From Mucilaginibacter agri (GTDB lineage Bacteria; Bacteroidota; Bacteroidia; Sphingobacteriales; Sphingobacteriaceae): DNA of 64,000 nucleotides. The stretch is taken from contig NZ_WWEO01000041.1 in the NCBI RefSeq assembly GCF_009928685.1, positions 186,001 to 250,000 of the forward strand, given 5' to 3'. Both the position numbers and the translations under genes were made by a program. Below, one piece after another: positions 1 through 8,817 of this stretch. The notes beneath the pieces are model-generated. The model did no database searches, was not told the origin of the DNA, and saw only the letters and a program-made list of their open reading frames with translations. Position 1 is the first letter of the stretch; each line of letters starts with the position of its first letter.

Positions 1-252
1 ATTAGTTCGCCGGGATAATGACAGGAAGGCACTTGTTCCCGATAAAAAAACAAACGTCGGAGCGCAGAAATGCGTTATCCACCGGGTAAGAAAAAGCCAG
101 GGTGTGGTTTTACTCAAATCGAGCGGATCAAAGGGCACATTGGTATAAAAATCACGCACGTGGTCGAGCGCCATGATCACCATGATTATACCCCGAAGGG
201 TATCTATCGACCGGATCCGTTGTTTAACTGCGGTGGTTAGGGTTGCTTCCAT
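1..252 (-). CDS. Membrane acyltransferase, DUF1624/HGSNAT-like (N-terminal part, cut by window edge)
   Basis: The reverse strand is open from an ATG at 252 to the window edge and encodes the first 84 residues of a membrane protein. The segment holds the family-like motif SIDTLRG followed by a hydrophobic helix ending in ALDHVRDF, and a second hydrophobic stretch near the edge. This pattern is typical of the heparan-alpha-glucosaminide N-acetyltransferase catalytic family (DUF1624), multi-pass proteins that move acyl groups across the inner membrane. The conserved His of LDH is the kind of residue used for acyl transfer in that family. The substrate cannot be told, and the C-terminal part lies outside the window. 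Confidence 0.7.
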   Translation of the reverse strand, partial: MEATLTTAVKQRIRSIDTLRGIIMVIMALDHVRDFYTNVPFDPLDLSKTTPWLFLTRWITHFCAPTFVFLSGTSAFLSLSRRTN

Positions 253-587
253 AATATTCAGGTAATTGAATATAAGGATATTATGCAATATGCAAGGGGC
301 TCCTGGGTGATTTATTTATGGTGAAGATTGTTGTTGATATACCAGATCATGTAAGTTTATTGAGCCAGGCAAGCATTTCTCAACATAAATAATAATCAGT
401 TTTCACTAGGACAGGTGCCGGAGTTTTATGTTAGCCAGTGGATGTACTTTCTTTTTTCTCTCAAAAAAGAAAGTACCAAAGAAAAAAATATTGGCTGCTC
501 AATTTTCTATTTAATGGATGTGCCGGGGTATGTAGCTATCCGAAAATGTGTTTTTTTACCGGGAGACCCTTAACCGCCCAAATAAAA
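253..587. other. Intergenic stretch with one palindrome
   Basis: AT-rich spacer between two leftward genes. The only clear structure is the palindrome at 444-476. Short open frames here have no family features, and no convincing promoter was found. Confidence 0.5.
444..476. repeat. Perfect 14-bp palindrome
   Basis: GTACTTTCTTTTTT (444-457) and its exact reverse complement (463-476) flank the 5-base loop CTCTC. A-rich sequence follows directly. Similar ACTTTC palindromes are frequent between genes in Bacteroidota (from memory). It could fold as a hairpin or terminator-like element, but it lies over 100 bases past the nearest gene end. Confidence 0.6.
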
Positions 588-1460
588 TTATTTGCTCACA
601 ACCCAATTACCACTCTTGTCATAAGCCAAATAAAACCAATGCTCACTTGAAAATACAACTTGCGAACTCGCGTTTTTGATTGTTATGCTATATTTTCTGA
701 AATTATTCTGCGACAGTGAACGATAAAATGTTTCCGGTAACAAACAAAATCCATATAAAGGATTGGGAGCCGTATCATAATCCCAAAACAACTCCGTGCT
801 GGTGCCGAATTCAGATCCGTCATAATTTACCACCCGGCCGTCAATTTCGGTAAGGTTGCCCTGCGTAAATTTGTACAGTAAAGTTTGAGTCCCTCTCCAA
901 AAAATCTTAGTTACGCTCTTTTGTAATATACCTTTGCTATCGTAGGTAAACACAGTAGTATCTAAAGGCACTTTGACACCCGAGCTATAAGTAGTAACCT
1001 TTACCAATTTCTTCCCGGAGAAGGTCAATGTTGCAGGATCTTGTTGCGGCGTGCCCCAAAAAGGATCTCCGAAATTTTTTTTAGAAACTACAACCGAATT
1101 TTTTGAATAGTCTAAAGTATCTCCAAGTTTTTTAATAAAAAAAGCACCTGAATATCCTGTGGCTGAGGAAAGCGAAAGCCACAAACCAAGCTTTTTTGTT
1201 AGATGACCCTGTGAATCGTAGCTCAACCTCATAGAATCAGCTTCGAAAGGGATATCTATTCCGTCAGTAAAACGATTCCAGGTTGGCTCTATAATGTCCT
1301 TATAAGAAATGCTTTTAATCTTCGATGTTGGAAATATCGCACTTTCATCTATTGGTGAATCTATAGAATCTTTTTTGCAACCCGTTGATATAGACAATGC
1401 AAATGAGATTGCAATTAAAATAACGCCAAAAAATGAGAGTCGGCTTGGTTGAATTAGCAT
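588..1460 (-). CDS. Putative outer-surface lipoprotein, unknown function
   Basis: A 290-residue protein if translation starts at the ATG at 1460. That start is preferred because it puts a lipoprotein signal at the N-terminus: a hydrophobic helix ending in SISTGC, with Cys about 27 as the lipidated residue. A longer reading from 1589 would bury the signal. The mature part is Ser/Thr/aromatic rich and contains spaced YDSQGHL- and YDSKGIL-like motifs, reminiscent of the YD-type repeats in Bacteroidota DUF4595-like lipoproteins. No catalytic motif is visible. It lies 3' of pdhB on the same strand but is separated by a strong terminator, so it is probably transcribed alone. Confidence 0.6.
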   Translation of the reverse strand: MLIQPSRLSFFGVILIAISFALSISTGCKKDSIDSPIDESAIFPTSKIKSISYKDIIEPTWNRFTDGIDIPFEADSMRLSYDSQGHLTKKLGLWLSLSSATGYSGAFFIKKLGDTLDYSKNSVVVSKKNFGDPFWGTPQQDPATLTFSGKKLVKVTTYSSGVKVPLDTTVFTYDSKGILQKSVTKIFWRGTQTLLYKFTQGNLTEIDGRVVNYDGSEFGTSTELFWDYDTAPNPLYGFCLLPETFYRSLSQNNFRKYSITIKNASSQVVFSSEHWFYLAYDKSGNWVVSK

Positions 1461-1600
1461 TTGTGATAAGGCTTTCTTCAAAAATAGCAAATATTTTAAA
1501 TTCACTGGAATAACCAGCAAATTCAAGCCGCTGTACGTCAACTTACTAACAAATAGGCTGAAGCAAACCATTGAAAGAACTATAGGCAATTAGCAAAAAA

Positions 1601-1627
1601 GGCTCCCGGTAAACCGGGAGCCTTTTT
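1601..1627 (-). terminator. Rho-independent terminator of pdhB
   Basis: GGCTCCCGG and CCGGGAGCC form a GC-rich hairpin with a 4-base loop just after the pdhB stop. Read leftward, the hairpin is followed by TTTTTT (1600-1595). T's on the other side make it potentially bidirectional. Confidence 0.85.
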
Positions 1628-1646
1628 AATATCAGCAAGTTCCTAA

Positions 1647-2630
1647 TTACTTAGTAACGTACATTACTTCTTTAACCGCTTTAATTACGCGTTCTGCATT
1701 TGGCAGGTATTCTTGTATTAAAGTTGGTGCGTAAGGCAATGGCACGTCGCCACCCATAATACGCAGGATAGGTGCATCTAAATAATCAAATGCATCTTTT
1801 TGTACTTTAAATGCTACCTCTGTTGCGATAGAACCTAAAGGCCAGCTTTCTTCTACCAATACCAAACGGTTAGTTTTCTTAACAGAATTGATAACGGTAG
1901 CGTAGTCGATAGGGCGCACGGTACGTAAGTCGATAACCTCTGCGCTGATGCCTTCTTTTTCAAGTTCGGCAGCAGCAGCGTTAACCACTTTCATAATTTT
2001 ACCAAAACCTACTAAAGTTACATCAGTACCTTGTTTGGTTACATCGGCTTTACCAATTTCAATATAGTATTCGCCATCTGGCACCATACCTTTATCGCCA
2101 TACATTAATTCCGACTCCATAAAGATAACCGGATCCGGATCAAGGATAGCTGATTTTAATAAACCTTTAGCATCTGCCGGGTTTGATGGCACAACCACTT
2201 TTAAACCAGGGCAGTTAGCATACCAGTTTTCGAAACACTGGCTGTGTTGCGAGCTTAGCATACCTGCATTACCAGTTGGGCCACGGAACACAATTGGAAC
2301 CGAGAACTGGCCACCGCTCATCGAGTGGATCTTTGCCGCAGCATTGATGATCTGGTCGATAGCCACCAGTGAAAAGTTAAACGTCATGAATTCGATGATC
2401 GGGCGCAGGCCGTTCATAGCCGAACCAATACCGATACCGGCAAAGCCTAATTCAGAAATTGGCGTATCGATTACTCGTTTAGCACCAAACTCATCAAGCA
2501 TACCCTGACTAACTTTGTAAGCACCGTTATATTCGGCAACTTCTTCACCCATCAGGTATATTTTATCATCCTTGCGCATTTCTTCGTTCATTGCTTCACG
2601 AAGCGCTTCTCTGAACTGTAGTTCTCTCAT
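1647..2630 (-). CDS. pdhB: Pyruvate dehydrogenase E1 component, beta subunit
   Basis: A 327-residue protein of the usual length for the E1 beta subunit of pyruvate (or branched-chain 2-oxoacid) dehydrogenase. It supplies the pyrimidine-binding half of the thiamine diphosphate site in an alpha2beta2 decarboxylase that feeds acetyl groups to the lipoyl E2. Visible family features are the N-terminal REALREAMNEEM, the conserved MGEEVAEYNGAYKVSQG block, DTPISELGFAGIGIGSA, the SSQHSQ segment, and the C-terminal transketolase domain with LVLVEESWPLGS. The partner E1 alpha and E2 genes are not in the window, so it sits apart from them. A good promoter lies at 2663-2692. Pyruvate rather than branched-chain substrate is inferred from overall similarity. 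Confidence 0.93.
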   Translation of the reverse strand: MRELQFREALREAMNEEMRKDDKIYLMGEEVAEYNGAYKVSQGMLDEFGAKRVIDTPISELGFAGIGIGSAMNGLRPIIEFMTFNFSLVAIDQIINAAAKIHSMSGGQFSVPIVFRGPTGNAGMLSSQHSQCFENWYANCPGLKVVVPSNPADAKGLLKSAILDPDPVIFMESELMYGDKGMVPDGEYYIEIGKADVTKQGTDVTLVGFGKIMKVVNAAAAELEKEGISAEVIDLRTVRPIDYATVINSVKKTNRLVLVEESWPLGSIATEVAFKVQKDAFDYLDAPILRIMGGDVPLPYAPTLIQEYLPNAERVIKAVKEVMYVTK

Positions 2631-2662
2631 TATGATCTAAAAATATGATATTTTAAGCAGCG

Positions 2663-2692
2663 CAAATATATGCAATGCCAAGTGAAAAACAA
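2663..2692 (-). promoter_or_regulatory. Bacteroidota-type promoter of pdhB
   Basis: Read leftward: TTG at 2692-2690, 19 bases, then TATATTTG at 2670-2663. This matches the phylum's -33 TTG / -7 TAnnTTTG pattern and lies about 33 bases before the pdhB ATG. Confidence 0.7.
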
Positions 2693-3302
2693 CCACCCCG
2701 CCGGATATTGTAATGGCTTTGTTTCATTTGTAGGTCATTTCGGGGGTAATAGGCTTTTAAGGCCATTGAAAGTAGTTATTAAAGCATAGTACCTGGATGT
2801 TTTGCAAAAGGTTTAAGAAGTGAAATGTATAAATAAGGCCATCCCCAGTAAATAAGGTTATTCTGTATATAAAATATCTGGGCGTTGCCTTTGGCCGGGC
2901 TATCCGCTCATACTGCACAGGCATTAGCCACATGGCCTGTATCCGCTCCTATCCCTAACGCAAGCTTCCTATTTGCTTTTTACCTTCTCTCGTTTAGCTG
3001 GCAAACAGCTTCGGCTAAAAGCTATACCATATTGTTATGTAAAAGATATGAATCTGCCTTCGATTTTAACGAGCGGTGGCCCAGACAGAAAAGCGGGGCC
3101 GAGCATTAGACTGTGCGGTGGAGCTTTTTTCTGTCTTGTTTTTTTGGCCCCTTTTGGGTCAAGCCAAAAGGAACTAAGCCCCTGCGGCTATGAGCAGACT
3201 GCCTTTAATATTAGCAAGCACGGTTTAGCTAGCACAAACTTTCATAAATTGGAAATTGCTTTCTACCAATTACAAGCCCACCTATCACCTTGATTCCTGA
3301 TT
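2693..3302. other. Long intergenic region with a dispersed-repeat-like element
   Basis: About 610 bases between pdhB and the GNAT gene. Small open frames on the plus strand (2885-3293) have no start signals or family features and run through the repeat-like block at 2880-2961. The segment 3085-3200 contains several GGCCCC/GGGGCC patches and may be a second degenerate repeat. No gene is supported. Confidence 0.5.
2880..2961. repeat. Putative dispersed intergenic element
   Basis: An 80-base block runs from GGGCGTTGCC to CCCTAACGC, with TATCCGCT repeated inside it (about 2901 and 2939) and GGCATTAGCC/GGCC patches in the middle. The ends are roughly inverted (GCGTT and AACGC). It resembles a sequence recalled between genes in many Bacteroidota genomes. 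The identity rests on recollection, not a search. Confidence 0.4.
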
Positions 3303-3827
3303 CTAGACTCTTGATTCTTTGTTAATCCCATAAACATGCTCATCCATCACCACGCCATCTTTAATAACAGATTGCTTAATGATCCCTTGCTGTTCAAAAC
3401 CGGCTTTCTCCAACACGCGCATAGATTTGGGGTTTCGGCTCAGCACAAATGCCAGGATGCAGATTACATCTAATTGCTCAAAAGCATAGTTGGTGATTAG
3501 CTGCACGGCTTCGGGCATAATGCCCTGCCCCCAATGCTGCTCGCTAAGCCAATAGCCAATCAGCGGGGTTTTGCGATAAACATCCTGCCGAAATTCTAGG
3601 CCAATCCCTCCGGCCACTTCACCATTAATTTCGATGGCAAAATTTACCACTGGGTTTTGGCTAAGCTTACTATTGATAAAAGCGCCGGCATCCGCCAGGG
3701 TATAAGGGTGCGGAAAACGATCTAACAAAAACCCCGAAACGTTTCTGTTATCGGCATGCTTTTGTAAAGCTGCCATGTCGGTTTTTTTCCAGGTGCGGAT
3801 GGTGAATTTGGAGCCTTCGATAAGCAT
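3303..3827 (-). CDS. GNAT family N-acetyltransferase (RimJ/RimL-like)
   Basis: A 174-residue protein when started at the ATG at 3827; an in-frame TTG nine bases upstream is less likely. The fold pattern is that of RimJ/RimL/ribosomal-protein-type GNATs: N-terminal FTIRTWKKTDMAAL, then EVAGGIGLEF, then the acetyl-CoA binding region IGYWLSEQHWGQG and the C-terminal NPKSMRVLEKAGFEQ. These enzymes transfer acetyl from acetyl-CoA to protein N-termini or small amines; the acceptor cannot be deduced. The gene stands alone, converging from a long intergenic region and divergent from the S9 peptidase gene. Confidence 0.88.
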   Translation of the reverse strand: MLIEGSKFTIRTWKKTDMAALQKHADNRNVSGFLLDRFPHPYTLADAGAFINSKLSQNPVVNFAIEINGEVAGGIGLEFRQDVYRKTPLIGYWLSEQHWGQGIMPEAVQLITNYAFEQLDVICILAFVLSRNPKSMRVLEKAGFEQQGIIKQSVIKDGVVMDEHVYGINKESRV

Positions 3828-3902
3828 TTGTAACAATTAAATGGTTAAAAGTAATGATATTGGCTAACTCTTTAACTTGCATCTCTAATTAATACGGGCT
3901 AT

Positions 3903-6332
3903 ATGAAAAAACTCTTTACTTTATTGCTTTTAGCGGCTTGTGGTAGCACTTATGCGCAAACCACAGAGAAGCTAACAGTAGAAAAAATAATGCGCGACCC
4001 TAAGTGGATGGGCACCTCGCCATCTAACGTCCGCTGGAGCGATGATGGTAAAAAAATATACTTTACCTGGAACCCCGAAAACACAGATCGCGACCAGTTG
4101 TACAGCATCACGACAGGCGACCTTAAGCCACAGAAAGTAAGCCTTGAAGAGCGTAAAACTTCGTTGCCCGGTAACGGCACCTGGAATAAAAAACATACCG
4201 CAAAAGCTTTTGAACGTAATGGCGATATCTTTTTTTCGGATGTTAAAACAGGTAAAACACTTCAGCTTACCAATACCACCGACCGCGAAGCTAATCCCGT
4301 TTTTAGCGGAGACGAAAGCCGGATACTATTTATAAAAGGAGATAACCTATACTCGGTTAAACTGGGAACTGGCGAACTTGCCCAACTTACCAATTTTACA
4401 CATGCAGCAGGCGCAGCTACAGCAACAGTCGCCGGAGGGCGGCGCGGAGGAGGGCCAACCCAGGGTGGCGCAGCAACGGCGCAAACTGGCGCAACCCAGC
4501 AAGACCGTTGGCTAAAAGTCGAGCAGGTTGAACTTTTTGACGTAATTAAAGAAAAGGATAAACTAGATAAAGAAGATGCAGCAGACCGAAAAGCCTCTCA
4601 ACCAAAAAAACTAAAGGACATTGCCGTTGGCGATCAGGTGGTATCTTCGGTACAATTAAGTCCGAACAGCCGCTATATTACTTACCGACTTATAAAGCAA
4701 CCCGAAGGCACCAAGACCACTATTGTACCAAACTATGTAACGGCATCGGGTTATACAGAAGATATTGCTAACCGCACTAAAGTAGGTGCCCCACAGCCAA
4801 CCTCACAAACGTTCGTATTCGATACGCAGCGCGATTCGGCTTACGCGATCGGCACCACCGACATCCCTGGCATAAAGGATCTGCCCGATTATGTAAAGGA
4901 TTATCCAAAACAACTGGAAGAACGCACCAAACGCAACGAGGACCGCAAGGTAAACGTGCACGGCCCGTACTGGAGCGAGGATGCCAAAAACGCTATCGTG
5001 GTTGTAACGGCCCAGGATAACAAAGATCGCTGGATTATGAAACTGGATCCGGAAACCGGCAAGCTCAGCATATTAGACCGCCAGCGCGACGAAGCCTGGA
5101 TTGGTGGCCCAGGGATTGGCGGCGGTGGTTACTCTGGCGGTAATGTGGGTTGGGTAGATAACACTCACTTTTACTACCAGAGCGAGGCCAGCGGCTATTC
5201 GCACATCTACATAGTTGATGTTGCTACCGGCGCAAAAAAACAGTTAACCAGCGGCAAATGGGAGGTACAATCGCTCGATTTATCGAACGACAAAAAGACC
5301 TTTTATTTTATAGCCAATATCGAACATCCTGGCATTACTAATTATTACCGCATCCCGGTTACAGGAGGCACCCCGGTAAAATTAACAACCATGAAAGGTG
5401 GTAATGAGGTAGAACTTTCGCCCGACGAAAAATGGCTGGCCATACGTTACTCTTATTCTAACAAACCTTGGGAATTATATCTCCAACCCAATAAAGCCGG
5501 GGCAAAACCCGTGCAGGTAACCAATTCAACAAGTGCAGAATTTAAGGTTTATCCTTGGCGCGATCCACAGGTTATCAGTTTTAAGAACCGTTATGGCAGC
5601 GACGTTTATGCGCGTTTGTACGTGCCAACAAATGCCGATCCGGCTAAGCCCGCAGTAGTATTTGTGCACGGTGCGGGTTATTTACAAAATGTGCATTACT
5701 ACTGGAGTTCCTATTTCCGGGAGTATATGTTTAACAACTTGTTGGCCGAGCAAGGTTATACCGTATTAGATATTGATTACACCGGCAGCTCGGGCTATGG
5801 CCGCGACTGGCGCACCGGCATCTATCGCCACATGGGAGGCAAAGACTTGACCGATCAGGTTGATGGCGTGAAACTATTGGTTGAAAAATATGGCGTAAAT
5901 CCTAAACACGTGGGCTTATACGGTGGGTCATACGGTGGTTTTATTACCCTGATGGCCATGTTTACCGAACCGGATGTATTTGCGGCCGGCGGTGCCCTGC
6001 GTTCGGTTACCGACTGGGCGCACTATAACCACGGCTATACCGACAATATTTTGAACGAGCCTTATAATGACGAGAAAGCCTACAAAGCAAGTTCGCCGAT
6101 CTATTTCGCCAACGGCTTAAAAGGCAACCTGCTGATGGCGCACGGCATGGTAGATCAAAATGTAAATTTTCAGGATATTGTTCGTTTAACCCAGCGTTTA
6201 ATAGAATTACACAAAGAAAACTGGTCGCTTGCCCCTTACCCGGTAGAAGATCACGGTTTTGTACAACCCAGCAGCTGGACGGATGAATATAAACGCATTC
6301 TTAACCTGTTCGACACTACGTTGAAGAAATAA
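3903..6332 (+). CDS. Secreted S9 family prolyl oligopeptidase / dipeptidyl-peptidase-like
   Basis: An 809-residue exported serine peptidase. Residues 1-18 form a signal peptide ending STYAQ. A beta-propeller (about 40-550) with repeated WSDDGKKIYF-like blades precedes an alpha/beta hydrolase domain. The triad can be read directly: Ser676 in GGSYGG, Asp751 in MVDQN and His784 in EDHGF. It should release di- or oligopeptides in the periplasm. A Gly/Ala/Thr/Gln-rich low-complexity insert at about residues 178-205 interrupts the propeller and looks like a surface loop. The gene is monocistronic, ending in a strong terminator. DPP IV versus acylaminoacyl-peptidase specificity is not decided here. 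Confidence 0.93.
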   Translation: MKKLFTLLLLAACGSTYAQTTEKLTVEKIMRDPKWMGTSPSNVRWSDDGKKIYFTWNPENTDRDQLYSITTGDLKPQKVSLEERKTSLPGNGTWNKKHTAKAFERNGDIFFSDVKTGKTLQLTNTTDREANPVFSGDESRILFIKGDNLYSVKLGTGELAQLTNFTHAAGAATATVAGGRRGGGPTQGGAATAQTGATQQDRWLKVEQVELFDVIKEKDKLDKEDAADRKASQPKKLKDIAVGDQVVSSVQLSPNSRYITYRLIKQPEGTKTTIVPNYVTASGYTEDIANRTKVGAPQPTSQTFVFDTQRDSAYAIGTTDIPGIKDLPDYVKDYPKQLEERTKRNEDRKVNVHGPYWSEDAKNAIVVVTAQDNKDRWIMKLDPETGKLSILDRQRDEAWIGGPGIGGGGYSGGNVGWVDNTHFYYQSEASGYSHIYIVDVATGAKKQLTSGKWEVQSLDLSNDKKTFYFIANIEHPGITNYYRIPVTGGTPVKLTTMKGGNEVELSPDEKWLAIRYSYSNKPWELYLQPNKAGAKPVQVTNSTSAEFKVYPWRDPQVISFKNRYGSDVYARLYVPTNADPAKPAVVFVHGAGYLQNVHYYWSSYFREYMFNNLLAEQGYTVLDIDYTGSSGYGRDWRTGIYRHMGGKDLTDQVDGVKLLVEKYGVNPKHVGLYGGSYGGFITLMAMFTEPDVFAAGGALRSVTDWAHYNHGYTDNILNEPYNDEKAYKASSPIYFANGLKGNLLMAHGMVDQNVNFQDIVRLTQRLIELHKENWSLAPYPVEDHGFVQPSSWTDEYKRILNLFDTTLKK

Positions 6333-6353
6333 GTGTTGGCTCTTAAGCAAAAA

Positions 6354-6380
6354 GCCCCCGATAAAAATCGGGGGCTTTTT
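6354..6380. terminator. Bidirectional terminator between S9 peptidase and apaG
   Basis: GCCCCCGAT and ATCGGGGGC form a 9-bp hairpin with a 4-base loop. It is flanked by A's on the left and TTTTT on the right, so it can stop both converging transcripts. Confidence 0.85.
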
Positions 6381-6402
6381 AATATCGATCGAATTTCTTC
6401 TG

Positions 6403-6789
6403 TTAGTTCATTCGGTATGGTGCAACCATATAAAATTGTGGTATCTGCACATCGAACAACGAATTGTCGAGCAAACGCACCATTTGATATTCGCCTTTCA
6501 TGCTACCCATATCACTTTTAAGGTTACAGCCCGAAATGTATTCATGCGAACTGCCTGGTTCTATAACAGGTTGTTCCCCTACTACGCCCTCCCCTTCTAC
6601 TTCACGGTGTTCGCCGTTCGAGTCAAAGATTTCCCAATGGCGGCGCAGCAACTGTACAGTCGTATCACCTAAGTTCTCGATGTTTATTTTGTAGGCAAAC
6701 ATATAATGGTCGCTTGCCGGGTTCGAATATTCTGGTTGATATTGTGTTTCTACAGAAACTTTTACACCATCTGTAATTGTGGTAACCAT
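6403..6789 (-). CDS. apaG: ApaG/DUF525 domain protein (Co2+/Mg2+ efflux protein ApaG)
   Basis: A 128-residue single-domain protein matching the ApaG length. Diagnostic stretches are the N-terminal VSVETQYQPEYS, the conserved LLRRHWEIFDSNG block, VVGEQPVIEPG and the ending SLFDVQIPQFYMVAP. ApaG is a small immunoglobulin-like beta-sandwich of uncertain biochemical role; it was linked to Co/Mg resistance and, in eukaryotes, appears in F-box proteins. It follows dusB on the same strand but has its own good promoter (6810-6839) and converges on the S9 terminator. Confidence 0.93.
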   Translation of the reverse strand: MVTTITDGVKVSVETQYQPEYSNPASDHYMFAYKINIENLGDTTVQLLRRHWEIFDSNGEHREVEGEGVVGEQPVIEPGSSHEYISGCNLKSDMGSMKGEYQMVRLLDNSLFDVQIPQFYMVAPYRMN

Positions 6790-6809
6790 GTCCGTAAAGT
6801 GTTAGCGCT

Positions 6810-6839
6810 CAAATGTATTGATCCTCAATCAATAATCAA
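6810..6839 (-). promoter_or_regulatory. Promoter of apaG
   Basis: Read leftward: TTG (6839-6837), 19 bases, TACATTTG (6817-6810), a full match to TTG-N19-TAnnTTTG. It overlaps the last codons of dusB and lies about 20 bases before the apaG ATG. Confidence 0.7.
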
Positions 6840-7828
6840 GCCATCTCTGTAGCATATGTGTCATGAATTTGCCCTAAAATTTCTTCAACCTCCGCCATGT
6901 CGGGAGCTTTAACCAATCTCATGCGAAATTCCTTGAAATTTTCAATGCCTTTGAAATAGCTCGCATAGTGGCGGCGCATTTCAAAAATCCCTGTTTTAGG
7001 GCCTTTCCAGGCAACAGATTTCTCTAAGTGGGTACGGCACACCTTTATACGCTCGGCAATTGTAGGGCCTTCCAGATGTTCGCCGGTTTTAAAATAATGT
7101 TTAATCTCGCGGAAAATCCAAGGGTAACCAATTGCTGCACGACCGATCATCATACCGTCAACTTCGTATTCCATACGCCAGGCGGCTGCTTTTTCGGGCG
7201 AATCTATGTCCCCATTACCAAATATCGGTATCTGAATTCGTGGATTCTTCTTTATATCGCGTATTAACGACCAATCGGCTTCGCCTTTGTACATTTGCGC
7301 GCGGGTGCGGCCATGTATAGTTAAAGCCTTAATGCCGATATCCTGCAGCCTTTCGGCTACTTCGTAAACGTTTTTAGTATTATCGTCCCAGCCTAAGCGG
7401 GTTTTTACGGTAACAGGTAAATGAGTAGCGTTCACAACGGCTTTGGTCATGGCCACCATTTTATCAATGTCTTGCAGTAAACTAGCACCCGCGCCACGGC
7501 AGGCAACTTGTTTAACAGGGCAACCATAGTTAATATCCATCAGGTCGGGGCCTGCCAATGTGGCAATCTCCGTTGCTTCGCGCATACTGTTAATATCACT
7601 GCCGAAAATCTGGATACCAATCGGACGCTCGTACTCAAAAATATCCAGTTTCTGACGGCTTTTTGCCGCATCACGGATCAAGCCCTCCGAAGAGATAAAC
7701 TCGGTATACATCATATCCGCACCGTTTTGCTTACACACATAACGGAACGGCGGATCACTCACATCCTCCATCGGTGCCAGCAGCAGCGGGAACTCCCCTA
7801 AATCTATATTTCCTATTTGTACAGACAT
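6836..7828 (-). CDS. dusB: tRNA-dihydrouridine synthase (DusB type)
   Basis: A 330-residue FMN-dependent TIM-barrel enzyme that reduces uridines in the D-loop of tRNA using NADPH. The signature NYGCPV places the catalytic Cys at 103; LLAPMEDVSD near the N-terminus, VKTRLGWDD, LTIHGRTRAQMYKG and the FMN-phosphate loop FGNGDI/MIGRAAIGYPWIF are all intact. Length and ending fit DusB. The neighbour apaG has its own promoter, so coupling is weak. The enzyme is relevant to the tRNA-like RNAs at 59 kb, because bacterial Y RNAs carry D-arm mimics; a direct link is only an inference. Confidence 0.93.
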   Translation of the reverse strand: MSVQIGNIDLGEFPLLLAPMEDVSDPPFRYVCKQNGADMMYTEFISSEGLIRDAAKSRQKLDIFEYERPIGIQIFGSDINSMREATEIATLAGPDLMDINYGCPVKQVACRGAGASLLQDIDKMVAMTKAVVNATHLPVTVKTRLGWDDNTKNVYEVAERLQDIGIKALTIHGRTRAQMYKGEADWSLIRDIKKNPRIQIPIFGNGDIDSPEKAAAWRMEYEVDGMMIGRAAIGYPWIFREIKHYFKTGEHLEGPTIAERIKVCRTHLEKSVAWKGPKTGIFEMRRHYASYFKGIENFKEFRMRLVKAPDMAEVEEILGQIHDTYATEMA

Positions 7829-7847
7829 GGCTTATCTTTAAGCGCTA

Positions 7848-7855
7848 CAAAAATA
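7848..7855 (-). promoter_or_regulatory. -7 box of dusB
   Basis: Read leftward, TATTTTTG matches TAnnTTTG and lies about 20 bases before the dusB ATG. No -33 TTG at the usual distance was found. Confidence 0.5.
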
Positions 7856-7872
7856 CAAATTTATTAACCAAT

Positions 7873-8817
7873 ATGACAGATTCGGGCTACAGCCAAATGC
7901 GACCAAGTTTTCAATTTCTACTATTTATTGCAGTTACCTTAGTCACATTATTAGTTGGCGCACTGATTGGGATGGGAGTTGTAGCTTTAATTTACGGCAC
8001 AGATACAGTACTGAACATTGGCCAGCTTAACATTAACACACCAGCCGAAATAAGCGGCTTATGGGTAATGCAATTTGTAAGCACAACCCTGCCTATATTG
8101 GTTATACCCGTTTTTTACGCCTATGTAGTGGTAAAAGAACCGCAACCATATCTCAAATTAACCACCAAATTTTCGCCGCAATTATTGGTGCTTGTGTTTT
8201 TTATAATGTTTATGTCGATGCCGATAATGGAGCAATTAAGCAACATCAACGAGCGCCTGGTATTACCACCTTTTTTAAAAGGAGTTGAAGACTGGATGCG
8301 CGCAGCCGAGCATCAGGCAGAAAAAGCGACAAACATTTTACTTAAAATGGACAATGTTTGGGACCTGATTAAGGCCGTTTTGTTTGTTGGGGGGCTCACG
8401 GCGCTGGTAGAAGAGCTCATGTTCCGCGGTGTACTGCAAACCATTTTTATTCGATGGACACAAAATCCACATGCCGCAATATGGATAACGGCAGCTTTAT
8501 TTAGTGCTTTTCACATGGAGTTTTTCGGTTTTTTACCGCGTTTGATGCTTGGAATATTTTTCGGCTATTTTGTATATTGGAGTGGCAGCATCTGGACATC
8601 GGTATGGGCGCATTTTGTTAACAACGGCACTGCGGTTGTTATTACCTATTTGTACCAGCATAAAACAATTAAAGTAAGCCCAGACGATACCCATGTATTT
8701 AGTTTGGTGGGTTATGTGTTTAGCATAATTATTACCGTACTTTTGTTAATTAATTACCGCAACATTGCACTTGCTGCACGCAGCAACATTACATCTGATG
8801 GAACAGAACTGGATTAA
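7873..8817 (+). CDS. CPBP family intramembrane metalloprotease
   Basis: A 314-residue multi-pass membrane protein. The ATG at 7873 is chosen because earlier in-frame codons overlap the divergent dusB start region. The three CPBP (Abi/CaaX-like) motifs are present in order: EELMFRG (EExxxR), FHMEFFGF (FxxxH region) and WAHFVNN (HxxxN) in the C-terminal half. Family members are membrane glutamic/metallo proteases related to Rce1 and to bacteriocin self-immunity proteins; the substrate here is unknown. It begins a tight rightward cluster, with its last 20 bases overlapping the DUF2007 gene, followed by cdsA and psd, which suggests an envelope-related operon. Confidence 0.88.
   Translation: MTDSGYSQMRPSFQFLLFIAVTLVTLLVGALIGMGVVALIYGTDTVLNIGQLNINTPAEISGLWVMQFVSTTLPILVIPVFYAYVVVKEPQPYLKLTTKFSPQLLVLVFFIMFMSMPIMEQLSNINERLVLPPFLKGVEDWMRAAEHQAEKATNILLKMDNVWDLIKAVLFVGGLTALVEELMFRGVLQTIFIRWTQNPHAAIWITAALFSAFHMEFFGFLPRLMLGIFFGYFVYWSGSIWTSVWAHFVNNGTAVVITYLYQHKTIKVSPDDTHVFSLVGYVFSIIITVLLLINYRNIALAARSNITSDGTELD

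Noticed and set aside
438..650. 70-residue reading frame over the palindrome at 444-476
   Set aside because: The first residues come from the palindrome and the end overlaps the lipoprotein gene in the opposite direction.
2885..3293. Small plus-strand reading frames between pdhB and the GNAT gene
   Set aside because: They start inside the putative repeat, overlap each other in two frames and show no family features, signal peptide or ribosome site.
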